From contig NZ_VIKU02000004.1 in NCBI RefSeq assembly GCF_009371985.2, positions 248,001-312,000 on the forward strand: 64,000 bases of DNA, in the 5' to 3' direction. This DNA comes from Pelagihabitans pacificus (GTDB taxonomy: Bacteria > Bacteroidota > Bacteroidia > Flavobacteriales > Flavobacteriaceae). The notes under the pieces are model-generated. The model had not been told where the DNA came from. It saw only the letters and a list, made by a program, of their open reading frames with translations, and ran no database searches. Below are positions 53,999 through 62,750 of this stretch, in pieces (within the stretch, counting starts at the first letter, position 1; each line of letters starts with the position of its first letter). The position numbers were made by a program, and so were the translations under genes.

Positions 53999-54808
53999 CT
54001 AGTTGGTCAACTGTGCATATTCGGTCCAGGAGCCATCATAAATGGCTTTGTCATTTCCTAAAACCGATTCGCTGGCTAGGGCTACGATACAGGCGGTAAT
54101 GCCCGATCCACAGGAAAAAACCAAGGGTTTTGTTTCCCCTTCCAATCCTCGAAGCACCTCTTTTAGCTGTTCTTTCGACTTGAACTTCCCGGCTTCCAGT
54201 ACTTCGGTATACGGAATATTGATAGCTCCTTTGATATGTCCGCTTCGCAAGTCGGCTCTTGGTTCGGGTACCCTTGAATGGAAACGATCGGAAGAGCGGG
54301 CATCGATGACCAGGGCCTTGTTTTCCTCGATGTTGCTTCGAATAAAGTCAAAATCCTTTACGGCTGCTGGATTCAAAGTTGCCTTAAAATTTCCGGAAAC
54401 ATATTTTTGTTCCGAAACCGGTTCGGTTTCATACCCCTGGTTTTCCCATTCGGGCAGTCCGCCATCCAAAACGGCAACCTTGTCATGTCCCATGGTTCGG
54501 AACATCCACCATGCCCGTGGACTGGAATAGATACCCCAATCGTCATAGACCACGATGAAACTAGTGGTATTGATTCCCAATTTTCGGCATTCCCGCTTAA
54601 ACTGCTCCGCCGTGGGGAGGGTGTTGGGAAAAGCGCTGGTGGCATCGCTGAACGTCTTCTTGATATCAAAAAACCGGGCCCCTTTGATACGACGCTTTTC
54701 ATTGGTCGATACCGAACCTGCCACTTTGGGAATGGTGGCGTCCAGAATAACGAGGTCGGGTTCGTTCAATCGTCTTTCCAGATCGGCTGCGCTGATGATA
54801 TGTTTCAT
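53999..54808 (-). CDS. Two-domain rhodanese / 3-mercaptopyruvate sulfurtransferase
   Basis: Sulfurtransferase of 269 aa from the ATG at 54808. Two rhodanese domains are seen: an inactive N-terminal one (LVILDATIP, FIVVYDDWG) and a C-terminal one with the active loop FSCGSGITA (persulfide Cys). CGSG-T-A resembles the mercaptopyruvate type more than thiosulfate rhodanese. It begins 5 bp after the MMPL fusion stop, so it is cotranscribed with the cluster, but it is probably housekeeping. No special link to a polyene product is known to me. Confidence 0.9.
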   Translation of the reverse strand: MKHIISAADLERRLNEPDLVILDATIPKVAGSVSTNEKRRIKGARFFDIKKTFSDATSAFPNTLPTAEQFKRECRKLGINTTSFIVVYDDWGIYSSPRAWWMFRTMGHDKVAVLDGGLPEWENQGYETEPVSEQKYVSGNFKATLNPAAVKDFDFIRSNIEENKALVIDARSSDRFHSRVPEPRADLRSGHIKGAINIPYTEVLEAGKFKSKEQLKEVLRGLEGETKPLVFSCGSGITACIVALASESVLGNDKAIYDGSWTEYAQLTN

Positions 54809-54813
54809 TTTGC

Positions 54814-57800
54814 TCAAATCTTTTTTCGTTTATAGGAGAGATACCCTTCACCTTGAACAACCGGTTCAAAACCGAATGCCATGGCATCTTGTGGCGTCAT
54901 CGACTTTCCATCCTTTAAAATAATCAAAATATGGATCGCCGTCATAAAAGATTCCGGTAGGGACGTGGGGTCAATGCTGTCGGTATCGATGATCAGTACG
55001 TTGGGATTCACGCTAAGTACTTCTTCGAGTGAATTCACTACGCTAATCTTGCTGTATTGATGGGTTAGAAAGTTGTTTTGTACAATTTCCCTAGCTTCCA
55101 TCTTTTCAAGGTACAATGAAATTTTCCTATCGATTGCATCCAACGATAACAAAAGGTCGAACTGGCCATAGTTCTTCGAAAGATGTACGACTCGGTCTTT
55201 TTCCCCGAGTTCTTTTGCAATTTGGTAATAGGTGTTCGCCTGTTTTTTTAAATCGTTCTTAACGGCGCTGTAAATCGTATTGCCCTTATACCTATAATGC
55301 TCCAAAATGGTCTTGTGCCAGTAAGTTTCGGTTTCTACCGTATTGCGTAGCCTGCGGAACTGTTGTTTGAAATAGGTCCCGATAGCTTTGCTTCGTGCCG
55401 AATAGGTCCTGCCAAAGCTTGGATCATCGGCCTTAATTCTCGGAAGTATTTCGATGGTAATGCTTCCATCCCTGATAATAAAACTTCCCTTGGGCAATAC
55501 TTCCGAGTTACCATGGATCAGGACCGGGAGGATATCGAGACCAATTTCTTCCGCTAGGTAGAATGCCCCTTTATGAAAACGTTTGATTTTGTTGCTGGTA
55601 GAACGGGTGCCCTCCGGAAAGGCAATTAAGCTGAACCCTTGTTTCACCTTTTTCCTCAGATAGCTCTCCCCGTGTTCAATACCTCCTGAGACGGGGTAAG
55701 CGCCGGCCAACTTGGCGGCCCAACCAAAAACAGGCGAGTTGTAGACCCAATCGTTTACCAGAAAAACAATCTTGGGATGTAGCATACCAATCGAAAGAAT
55801 ATCTAAAAACGATGTATGATTGGCAATGATCATCACGGGTTCCGAGAAGTTTTCATTGTGTGGATTATTGATTTTCTTGGTGACGAAGGGGTTGGTGTAC
55901 AAAACGGAACCCATTAATTTGGAAACGATGGTATGAAACCCGTGGTTCTGCTTCATCCTGCTTTTTGGGGAAATTGTCAATACGACCCACGCATACATCG
56001 AAAGCAAGAAACCGCCTATCCCAAAATAACCGAACGATAGGATCGAATGAACCAAGTAACGCAGGGAAATCGGCCTCTTTTTACGATCTCCGATAAATAA
56101 TCGAAGTAACAGTGGTTGAATGGTAAAGGCTACGAAAGCCGCGCAAAGGATACCGATCAGCGAGACCACCGAAATGGTGTAGAGCACCGGATGTTTGGCG
56201 AAGATCATTACCCCCACCCCGGCAATGGTGGTGATGACCGATAAAATGATAGAAGTCTTGTGGGTGGTGAGGGTCCGCTCCCCGGAGCGGTACTCGGTTA
56301 GGAGTCCATTAGTGATGAATATGCTGTAATCTACCCCCAAACCAAAAATAAAGCTACAGATGATAATGTTGAAGATGTTGAATTCGATATGGAAAAGGCC
56401 CATGATACCCACGGTCAAAAACCAGGTCAGGAAAATGGGAATGCTGGTCACCAAGGTCAATGACAAGCTTTGATAGAAAAAAAGCAAAATCAATAATACG
56501 ACGATCAACGAATACCCGATGAGGCTGTTGAAATCGTTTTTAAGATTGCCCAAAAAGGTTTCGTTAACCTGCTGCCGATCTATGAGTAATGTGTTTGGTT
56601 CACCGGCAAAACGATTTCTTATGGCATCAATATGTGCTTCATCGACCTTTACCAAAGAGGTGATGGTGGTGCCATTTTCATCTTGAACGATGTAATCGTC
56701 GACCGCAAAGGATTTGACAACTTCGAAATCGTTGATTTCCATGGGTTCGAAATCCGCTTCCAACAATTCATAGAATTCTCGGAAGGTATTTTCCTTGAAG
56801 CCAAGGCTGTCGCCACTTTCGATGAGATTTTCCTTGGTCGTGGTTATTTTTTCAGCCTGCCAGAAATCGTTCCAAGCCTGGATTTTTTGTTGTTGTACCT
56901 GTTTCGACCGCACCAAGGCACCAATGGAACTAAAGCTTATGATCTCATTCTTTTGTTGCAATTGCTCCAAAGTTGCATACAGCGAATCGTTTTTACGTAA
57001 TACCTTCTCTTGATCATCCCCGTAGGTAGAAAGATAAATCGATTTGGAACTGATATCGGTAAGTGTTTCCAATCGCTTTCGCGCCTCTGAAAGTATCTCG
57101 GGTTCGTAGTTGAGTTTGGTCAAATCCTGGTTGAAAACAACGGTCCCATAGGTGAACATACTAATAATCGTTATGGCAATAACTCCAAGAATGCTCCAGT
57201 TGCTCTGATGCACGTTGTACGCCGCCAACCGATCGAGCAGTGTTTTTTTGGAAGGAGCCTTGACCGTTCTATATACTTGTGGAATGAACAATAGCGCAAA
57301 TACCGAGGCTCCCGTAACGCTCACTGCGGCAAAGATGCCGAGGTCTTGCAACGCTTGGGATTCCAAAAACAAGAGGCACAGAAAGGCCGACGCGGTCGTA
57401 AGGCTGCTCATCATGATCGACGGGGCCACATCGTAATATAGGCTTTCCAGACTCTTACCATTTCGAATATGTGTAAGTATGTGTAAGGCATAGTCCAAGG
57501 TAACCCCCAGTAAGACCGCCCCGATGCCTAGGGAGATAACCGATATTTTTGTTCGGATAAGGCAAAGGAATGCCACGGCAAGCAACACACCGAATAGGGT
57601 AGGTGTAAACAAGATCAATGGCAGTGCCCATTTGCGGTAGAAGAAAATCATAAGTATCAAAAGCAAGGTCATCGCAATGCTTACGGTAAACTGGATATCC
57701 TTTCTGATTTGTTTGGCGTTGGCGACAGCCACCAGCGCCGCACCGTAGTATTCACTTTGGATTCTACCTTGGTATTTAGTATTCAGTTGTTCTTGCAAGG

Positions 57801-58500
57801 CATATAGTTGGTCTGAAAAGGGAAGGTTTTTATCGGTGGCGTTCGAGCTATGGGTAGGGGTAATAAAGAGTAGGATATTGGTTTCTCTGGTGTCGAGTAG
57901 AAATCCGTTTTTCAATTTAAAATCATCTCCGATTCCGAGTTGCTGCAATTTTTTTAAAGCGACGAACGATAGCCCGAAGGGATCTTTCAGAATGGTTTTT
58001 TTAGCGACGATTCCAGAGGGTGAGATAAGTGTCCGGTAGTTTTTTTCGGTAATTTTTGCAATACTATCCGATGAGAGCTTTTGTTGTATCTGTTGATAAT
58101 CGCCCTCGTCTAAAAATAGCGGCAGGTTGTTATAAATGAGGTCCAAGGTTATGGGCAGGTCGTCTTCATTCACCCTGCCCTGGATATTTTTGATGAATTC
58201 AGCGTTGTTTTTTTGAACGCTATCCAAAAACTCCGTTGCATATTGGGTAAGGTCTTCAACGGTACCTTTATCATCTCTCTGGACATTGACTACGATTTTG
58301 TCAGTGAAGGTAATCGACTTCAGTACTTTTTGAATGCGTTTTGCTTCATCGTTGGCGGGAATCAGGGAGGTAATATCGTCTTCGAATTGAATTTGTCGAA
58401 CAATGGCCAGTAACCCTAGAATTATCAACAAAAGACCCAGAAGACTTGCCCAACTTTTTTGACGGATCACTTGGTATGTTCGAAGAAGAAACCTACCCAT
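54814..58500 (-). CDS. MMPL/RND transporter fused to PlsC acyltransferase and a degenerate methyltransferase-like tail
   Basis: A giant 1228-aa fusion. Residues 1-770 form an MMPL/RND exporter with twelve membrane helices in two sets (LLILGLLAIVRQ, SLGIGAVLLGVTLDYALHIL, then GLGVDYSIFITNG). Near 894 NHTSFLD (H-x4-D) and at about 961 FPEGTRS are PlsC-type acyltransferase motifs. The last 130 residues have a Rossmann/methyltransferase outline (YYQIAKELGEKDRVV), but the glycine-rich SAM motif is replaced by HLSKNYGQF. The start overlaps the preceding GT2 gene by 8 bp. In aryl-polyene/flexirubin clusters such exporter-acyltransferases place the polyene lipid in the outer membrane. ATG at 58500 chosen over an upstream in-frame start that would run deep into the GT2 gene. 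Confidence 0.85.
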   Translation of the reverse strand: MGRFLLRTYQVIRQKSWASLLGLLLIILGLLAIVRQIQFEDDITSLIPANDEAKRIQKVLKSITFTDKIVVNVQRDDKGTVEDLTQYATEFLDSVQKNNAEFIKNIQGRVNEDDLPITLDLIYNNLPLFLDEGDYQQIQQKLSSDSIAKITEKNYRTLISPSGIVAKKTILKDPFGLSFVALKKLQQLGIGDDFKLKNGFLLDTRETNILLFITPTHSSNATDKNLPFSDQLYALQEQLNTKYQGRIQSEYYGAALVAVANAKQIRKDIQFTVSIAMTLLLILMIFFYRKWALPLILFTPTLFGVLLAVAFLCLIRTKISVISLGIGAVLLGVTLDYALHILTHIRNGKSLESLYYDVAPSIMMSSLTTASAFLCLLFLESQALQDLGIFAAVSVTGASVFALLFIPQVYRTVKAPSKKTLLDRLAAYNVHQSNWSILGVIAITIISMFTYGTVVFNQDLTKLNYEPEILSEARKRLETLTDISSKSIYLSTYGDDQEKVLRKNDSLYATLEQLQQKNEIISFSSIGALVRSKQVQQQKIQAWNDFWQAEKITTTKENLIESGDSLGFKENTFREFYELLEADFEPMEINDFEVVKSFAVDDYIVQDENGTTITSLVKVDEAHIDAIRNRFAGEPNTLLIDRQQVNETFLGNLKNDFNSLIGYSLIVVLLILLFFYQSLSLTLVTSIPIFLTWFLTVGIMGLFHIEFNIFNIIICSFIFGLGVDYSIFITNGLLTEYRSGERTLTTHKTSIILSVITTIAGVGVMIFAKHPVLYTISVVSLIGILCAAFVAFTIQPLLLRLFIGDRKKRPISLRYLVHSILSFGYFGIGGFLLSMYAWVVLTISPKSRMKQNHGFHTIVSKLMGSVLYTNPFVTKKINNPHNENFSEPVMIIANHTSFLDILSIGMLHPKIVFLVNDWVYNSPVFGWAAKLAGAYPVSGGIEHGESYLRKKVKQGFSLIAFPEGTRSTSNKIKRFHKGAFYLAEEIGLDILPVLIHGNSEVLPKGSFIIRDGSITIEILPRIKADDPSFGRTYSARSKAIGTYFKQQFRRLRNTVETETYWHKTILEHYRYKGNTIYSAVKNDLKKQANTYYQIAKELGEKDRVVHLSKNYGQFDLLLSLDAIDRKISLYLEKMEAREIVQNNFLTHQYSKISVVNSLEEVLSVNPNVLIIDTDSIDPTSLPESFMTAIHILIILKDGKSMTPQDAMAFGFEPVVQGEGYLSYKRKKI

Positions 58501-59656
58501 TGTCAATCGCCATTTTTCTTTTTGCCATGAGGGTAACATATCCTATAAAACCAAATAAGGCAGCCGCAATAGCTGCCAAGGCAAAGCTTCCGATGACATA
58601 GGTTTTCAAGTGTTTGAGCACCTCGAAATCCAACTTGGGATTGTCCATAGAAAAAGAAAGCTGTTCCCCGGTCAGTAGCATGCCCAATTGTACGCTTCCG
58701 TAAACAATAAAGGGAATAAATGGTGGTATGCTTACGTTCGAGAAAGCAAAGGCAATGGCTTTGTTCAATTTTAAAAAAACTGCTAAGAACAATACAAGAA
58801 GTGTCTGAAAACCCCAAAACGGACTAACGCCTATAAAAACGCCCAAAGCAATGGATAAGGCCTTTTTTTTAGGAGAATCGTTATGATGTAATACGTCTTC
58901 AATCAAGAATTTTTTAAATCCCTTTTTTCGAATTTTTCGAAAAAAATTTCGTGGTTTTATGTAGAATAAGGCCACAATGACAAACCAAGTGTTAAGCACA
59001 CTGATACGCGCAAAATCGGGTACGGTCCTAAAATGGGAGACCCGTTCGTCTTCATCATAGGAGATTTTGACCGGAACATTTTCTACCAAGGTGCCGTTCC
59101 AGGACGCTTTTACGATGACCTCGATTTCGAATTCGAACTTGGGGGTTCGTAGGCTTAGTTTTTCGATTTCCTTTAAAGGATACAAACGAAAACCACATTG
59201 GGTGTCTTTTAACCGCTTGCCGGTTTCAAACCAGAACCAAAAATTGGAAAACTTGTTTCCAAAACTACTTTTTCCGGGCACGTCGGATTGGTCCATGTTT
59301 CTCGCGCCAATCAACAAGATATTTTTGCTTTCGCTCTTCTCCAAGGTCTTCAAAAAAACCGGAATGTCCTCTGGAAAATGCTGCCCATCGGAATCGATGG
59401 TGATGGCATATTCATACCCCAAATCCAACGCCTTTTTAAAACCTACCTTTAAGGCGTTTCCCTTTCCTTTGTTTTCGGGGAGCCGTATTTGATGAATTTG
59501 TTTGTAGTTTTTAAGGATATTCGCGGTGCCGTCGGTTGCGCCATCATTGACCACAATGATTTCGGAGGTCAACCTTAAAATATTATCCAAGACTTTTTGT
59601 AAGGTGCCTGCGTTATTATAGGTCGGTACCAGCACACAACAATGGAGCCGTTTCAT
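58493..59656 (-). CDS. Glycosyltransferase family 2 with DUF2062 membrane domain
   Basis: A 387-aa protein from the ATG at 59656. Residues 1-225 are a GT2 catalytic domain: VLVPTYNNAGTL, IIVVNDGATDGT, ENKGKGNALKVGF, and ITIDSDGQHFPED with the metal-binding D-x-D. Residues 265-387 are a DUF2062 domain with membrane helices (IALGVFIGVSPFWGFQTLL). It resembles polyisoprenyl-phosphate/dolichol-type sugar transferases, so it probably loads a sugar or amino sugar on a membrane carrier or on the polyene head group. It overlaps the MMPL fusion by 8 bp. A TATCTTTG -7 element lies 73 bp upstream. Confidence 0.88.
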   Translation of the reverse strand: MKRLHCCVLVPTYNNAGTLQKVLDNILRLTSEIIVVNDGATDGTANILKNYKQIHQIRLPENKGKGNALKVGFKKALDLGYEYAITIDSDGQHFPEDIPVFLKTLEKSESKNILLIGARNMDQSDVPGKSSFGNKFSNFWFWFETGKRLKDTQCGFRLYPLKEIEKLSLRTPKFEFEIEVIVKASWNGTLVENVPVKISYDEDERVSHFRTVPDFARISVLNTWFVIVALFYIKPRNFFRKIRKKGFKKFLIEDVLHHNDSPKKKALSIALGVFIGVSPFWGFQTLLVLFLAVFLKLNKAIAFAFSNVSIPPFIPFIVYGSVQLGMLLTGEQLSFSMDNPKLDFEVLKHLKTYVIGSFALAAIAAALFGFIGYVTLMAKRKMAIDNG

Positions 59657-59729
59657 GGTTTCTTGTATCGATGGGGTAACGGTCGGCACGGTTAAAATAA
59701 CTAGGTGACTGGGAAGCCACAATTTTTCC

Positions 59730-59737
59730 CAAAGATA
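59730..59737 (-). promoter_or_regulatory. Bacteroidota -7 promoter element (TATCTTTG)
   Basis: Exact TAnnTTTG match on the minus strand in the 188-bp gap between the 165-aa protein gene and the GT2 gene. It would give a leader of about 65 nt. No good -33 TTTG at normal spacing was found. Confidence 0.4.
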
Positions 59738-59844
59738 CGATTACACCGCTTAATTTGTAGTGCTAGCAAATAAGGGAATGCTTTGAAGGCCGGATTTCTA
59801 TATTATGGGTGGCGTATACCGGTTGGGTAGGCTATAAATCTGCC

Positions 59845-60342
59845 CTAGTCGTCAAGGACCGATTGCTTTTCAGACTCGTTAAATATCTTCGATTGCGAAA
59901 TATAACCTTTGATGTATTTTTTTATCTCCGGGTTTTCAACACTTGATAGGTGGTTGAGAATGAAGTCTTTGTCTTCGTCCAGATTCTTTTTGTAGCCTGT
60001 AATCTTTGGGGCATTTTCCTTTACACTGAGGCGAACGTACCTGATTTCGATATTGTTGGGGGCTTTCTCTACCGCATATTCCAAAAATGTTATCCCTTCC
60101 TTAAAAAACATTTTCTTCTCTTTTACCGTTTTCGCATATTTGGCCAGCATCGTAGTCACTCCGCCTTTGTAGGCGATGAGCACATCATCTTCCCCTTTTG
60201 AAATAGTTGAAAGATCTTGATATAACCGTGTCGCGGCCTCCCCATCCGTGGAAGCTTCACGATAGCTTTGCCGCACCTCGGAGATATCCGGAACGGGTAG
60301 GATAGAGAATAGTAATCCAACAATCAACGCTGCCACTTTCAT
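59845..60342 (-). CDS. Exported helical protein of unknown function in the polyene-type cluster
   Basis: A 165-aa protein with an N-terminal signal (VAALIVGLLFSILPV, residues 3-17). The mature part is almost entirely helical and reads like a TPR-type protein (FKEGITFLEYAVEKAPNNIEIRY around residues 81-103). It starts 2 bp after the dehydratase stop and keeps the order of the cluster. I recognise no family; a periplasmic chaperone or adaptor for LolA-like transport is conceivable. Confidence 0.7.
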   Translation of the reverse strand: MKVAALIVGLLFSILPVPDISEVRQSYREASTDGEAATRLYQDLSTISKGEDDVLIAYKGGVTTMLAKYAKTVKEKKMFFKEGITFLEYAVEKAPNNIEIRYVRLSVKENAPKITGYKKNLDEDKDFILNHLSSVENPEIKKYIKGYISQSKIFNESEKQSVLDD

Positions 60343-60344
60343 CA

Positions 60345-60713
60345 CTAGCCGACTATTTTAAAGGTTGCACTTAGTTTTAGTGCCAAAGTATCCTCAAAAC
60401 TTACAGAACTTTTTACTTTTACGAAATCTTCCTCTTCGGATGTATCCAGTATCAGTTGAATCGTGTCGTTTTTTTCCGGGTTGATGATGGCCATGAACTT
60501 GATATTGGAGGCTACCGATAAAAAAAGCTCTTTCCCGGTGGCCTTTTCGGTGAGTTCTTTTATCATTTGAATCATACATACCCCGGGCATTACGGGATTT
60601 CCGGGAAAGTGTCCTTTAAAAACCGCATGCTCTTTATGCAATTTTACCGAAACCAGGATTTTTTGCACCTCTTGTTCGAAACTTACAATGGAATACAATC
60701 CTTTTATCAGCAT
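60345..60713 (-). CDS. FabZ/FabA-like hotdog dehydratase
   Basis: A 122-aa hotdog protein. FKGHFPGNPVMPG contains the catalytic His of 3-hydroxyacyl-ACP dehydratases (GHFPG). The Glu normally found on the next helix (MPGVxxxEA) is replaced here by Gln (MPGVCMIQMI). It should dehydrate the ACP-bound polyene chain if the Gln suffices, as in some aryl-polyene dehydratases; otherwise it is a thioester-binding helper. It lies between the lipoprotein gene and the 165-aa gene in one transcription unit. Confidence 0.85.
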   Translation of the reverse strand: MLIKGLYSIVSFEQEVQKILVSVKLHKEHAVFKGHFPGNPVMPGVCMIQMIKELTEKATGKELFLSVASNIKFMAIINPEKNDTIQLILDTSEEEDFVKVKSSVSFEDTLALKLSATFKIVG

Positions 60714-60729
60714 GGTCGCAATTTAAGGT

Positions 60730-61335
60730 TTAAATAGCTTTAAGGCTAATTTTCAGTTTGAAGTTGTGGTGCTGGATGTCAATCTTCTTTGCAATGTTAT
60801 TACTTATTCCCGAAAAAAGGAAAACTACTTTTTTCTTTCCATTTTTAGCTCTTATGATTTGTAGTAATCGGTCATTTTCGAACACATAATAATGGTTTTT
60901 CCCCAAAATCGAAGCCTTTTTGAGCATCTTGGAGGCTTTGCTAAAATTTTCGATACTTTGAATACTTTCCGTGGTTAGGGCCAGGAAGTCTCTTTTGAGC
61001 ACACTGACCAAGATTTTCCTATCGAGTTCCTTGATAATTCTATTAATGGTCAGGTTATCTCCCTTTAAGGAAAAATCAAATAGGGTATTCCCCATTTCGG
61101 TCGTAAACGCTATACGGTGGTGGTCTTGGCCTAACTTCTTAATGACCAAAATACCACCGAACGAACGGTCGAACACCTCTATGTTCGATTTATATACATA
61201 ATCTATGGATGGATTTGAAAAGTAAGGGTTGCATACTACGGTTGTTTGGACCTTTGAAGCCACGTATCCGTTTTTCTTTGGATAAGAGGCACAGCCTACC
61301 AATAAAAGAAAGAGACTACTGAGTAAAAACCGCAT
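60730..61335 (-). CDS. Lipoprotein of the LolA neighbourhood (LolB-like position)
   Basis: A 201-aa lipoprotein with lipobox LLLVGCASY (Cys15-16). The mature part is mixed beta/alpha: DRSFGGILVIKKLG, HRIAFTTEMGNTLFDFSLKGDNL, then a basic C-terminal half. The strand plan FTTEMGNTLFDFSLKGD recalls LolB or DUF3261-type lipoproteins. It overlaps the LolA-like gene by 20 bp, and LolA plus a LolB-like lipoprotein would move a lipidated product to the outer membrane. Function inferred from position. Confidence 0.65.
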   Translation of the reverse strand: MRFLLSSLFLLLVGCASYPKKNGYVASKVQTTVVCNPYFSNPSIDYVYKSNIEVFDRSFGGILVIKKLGQDHHRIAFTTEMGNTLFDFSLKGDNLTINRIIKELDRKILVSVLKRDFLALTTESIQSIENFSKASKMLKKASILGKNHYYVFENDRLLQIIRAKNGKKKVVFLFSGISNNIAKKIDIQHHNFKLKISLKAI

Positions 61336-61981
61336 CGGGGAGGGGTTGGTTCTGTGTTCGGTTGCTGAAGATGATCTGGGTATAATCGCCGGAAGGTTCA
61401 ATCATTTTGACCTCCTCGACCTCTCCGACCGTACTGAAGGTAATGTGAAAAGCACTTATAAATTCTGCAAACTGCGGGTCTTTAGGAATAAAATGTACCA
61501 AGTCGCCATTGTCTTCTTTATAATAGGAAATATCAAAAGTGGCATCGTCGAACATATCCCCTCTTATACTGGCCGCAATCAGTTGGTTAAGTTGCTTAAA
61601 GATTTTATTATTTCCCAAATCCATATTGCTCTTTTTACCATCGTCGTTAATATAGAGGGTCTGATTTTTGAACAAGACAGCATAGGAAAAGGGTTCGGTA
61701 TATTCCCACTTTACCCAATCGGGTGCCTTGAAGGCCAAGGTCCCTTTTGATATGATGTCGTTCGACAAAAAGTCCAAATGCTTGTACTGTGTAAAGTCGC
61801 TGCTGATCGTTCTTGTGGCCTTGGCGACGGCTTTGACCTTCTTTCTCAGTGCACTTGCTTCCCCAGTGTTCATTTTGGTCTGCGCACCAAGTGGCAAGGA
61901 AAATAGAAATAGCCACAAAAATCCGATTGGGATGAACAGTTTCTTGGGAACAGAGTTCAAAAAGGGGAAAGGGTTACGCAT
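61316..61981 (-). CDS. LolA-like periplasmic lipoprotein-carrier protein
   Basis: A 221-aa protein with a signal peptide ending LPLGAQ. The LolA fold is visible: TISSDFTQYKHLDFLSNDIISKGTLAFKAP (shortened outline: SSDFTQ, G-T-L-x-F), WVKWEYTEPFSY, TLYIND, then VEEVKMIEPSGDYTQIIFSN. This is a cluster-specific LolA, not the housekeeping one, as also seen in aryl-polyene clusters where it shuttles the lipid product through the periplasm. It overlaps the deacetylase gene by 8 bp. Confidence 0.88.
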   Translation of the reverse strand: MRNPFPFLNSVPKKLFIPIGFLWLFLFSLPLGAQTKMNTGEASALRKKVKAVAKATRTISSDFTQYKHLDFLSNDIISKGTLAFKAPDWVKWEYTEPFSYAVLFKNQTLYINDDGKKSNMDLGNNKIFKQLNQLIAASIRGDMFDDATFDISYYKEDNGDLVHFIPKDPQFAEFISAFHITFSTVGEVEEVKMIEPSGDYTQIIFSNRTQNQPLPDAVFTQ

Positions 61982-62750
61982 ACGCTTTTAACTGCAACAA
62001 TTTGTCCACCGGGACCGATTGTAAATGGTTCTCCTGCAAAAATAACAATAACTGTTCCAAAACGGCGATTGTTTTTTCGCTGGTGTCGTGAAGCAATACG
62101 ACATCCCCTTTTGAAATTCTGGAAGTAATTCGTTTTAGAATATTGGAGGCAGTTCGTGGGGTCGTATCCAGCGAGCGTACATTCCAACCAATGGAATAAA
62201 GCTCCCGGGCCTTGACCGCTTTTTCTATCTGGGGATTGGTTACCCCAAAGCAAGGCCTATAGAGTTTCATCTCGAGCCCCGTTAGGTCCTTGACAAGCAT
62301 GTTCGTTTTCCTTAACTCTTCAATCACCCTGTTCAGCCCAAAAAAGCCGAACGATTTGGAATGGGAATAGGTGTGGTTGCCAATGCTGTGACCATGATCG
62401 ATGATATCCAGTAAGATTGTTGGATGCTTTTCTACTTGTTTTCCTATACAGAAGAAGGTGGCCTTGGCATTGTATTGTTTCAACAATTTCAACACTTTTG
62501 GCGTAAACTCGGTATTCGGACCGTCATCAAAGGTAATCGAGACCCAGTTTTCATCAATTGTCTTGTTGGAGTGGTATGACTTTAAATGATAGTTCCAACG
62601 TATCAAAAAAGAGCCAAAAAGGGTAATTACCAACCACGAAAAAACCGTCAGGACAAACCACCACCATGAAACGGGAACGAAAAAACTAGTAATGGCAAGT
62701 GTTGTAAGGACACCAATGGTCAATGTATTTAAGGCACGTCGTTTTAGCAT
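61974..62750 (-). CDS. Polysaccharide-deacetylase-fold protein
   Basis: A 258-aa NodB-type deacetylase. Two membrane helices lie at residues 10-26 and 28-50. The catalytic motifs follow: TFDDGPN (base Asp and metal Asp), HSIGNHTYSHS (two metal His), and late VVLLHDTSE (His). All active residues are present. It is anchored to the membrane and should remove an acetyl or other acyl from an amino sugar or from a lipid head group. It overlaps both neighbours. Confidence 0.9.
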   Translation of the reverse strand: MLKRRALNTLTIGVLTTLAITSFFVPVSWWWFVLTVFSWLVITLFGSFLIRWNYHLKSYHSNKTIDENWVSITFDDGPNTEFTPKVLKLLKQYNAKATFFCIGKQVEKHPTILLDIIDHGHSIGNHTYSHSKSFGFFGLNRVIEELRKTNMLVKDLTGLEMKLYRPCFGVTNPQIEKAVKARELYSIGWNVRSLDTTPRTASNILKRITSRISKGDVVLLHDTSEKTIAVLEQLLLFLQENHLQSVPVDKLLQLKAYA

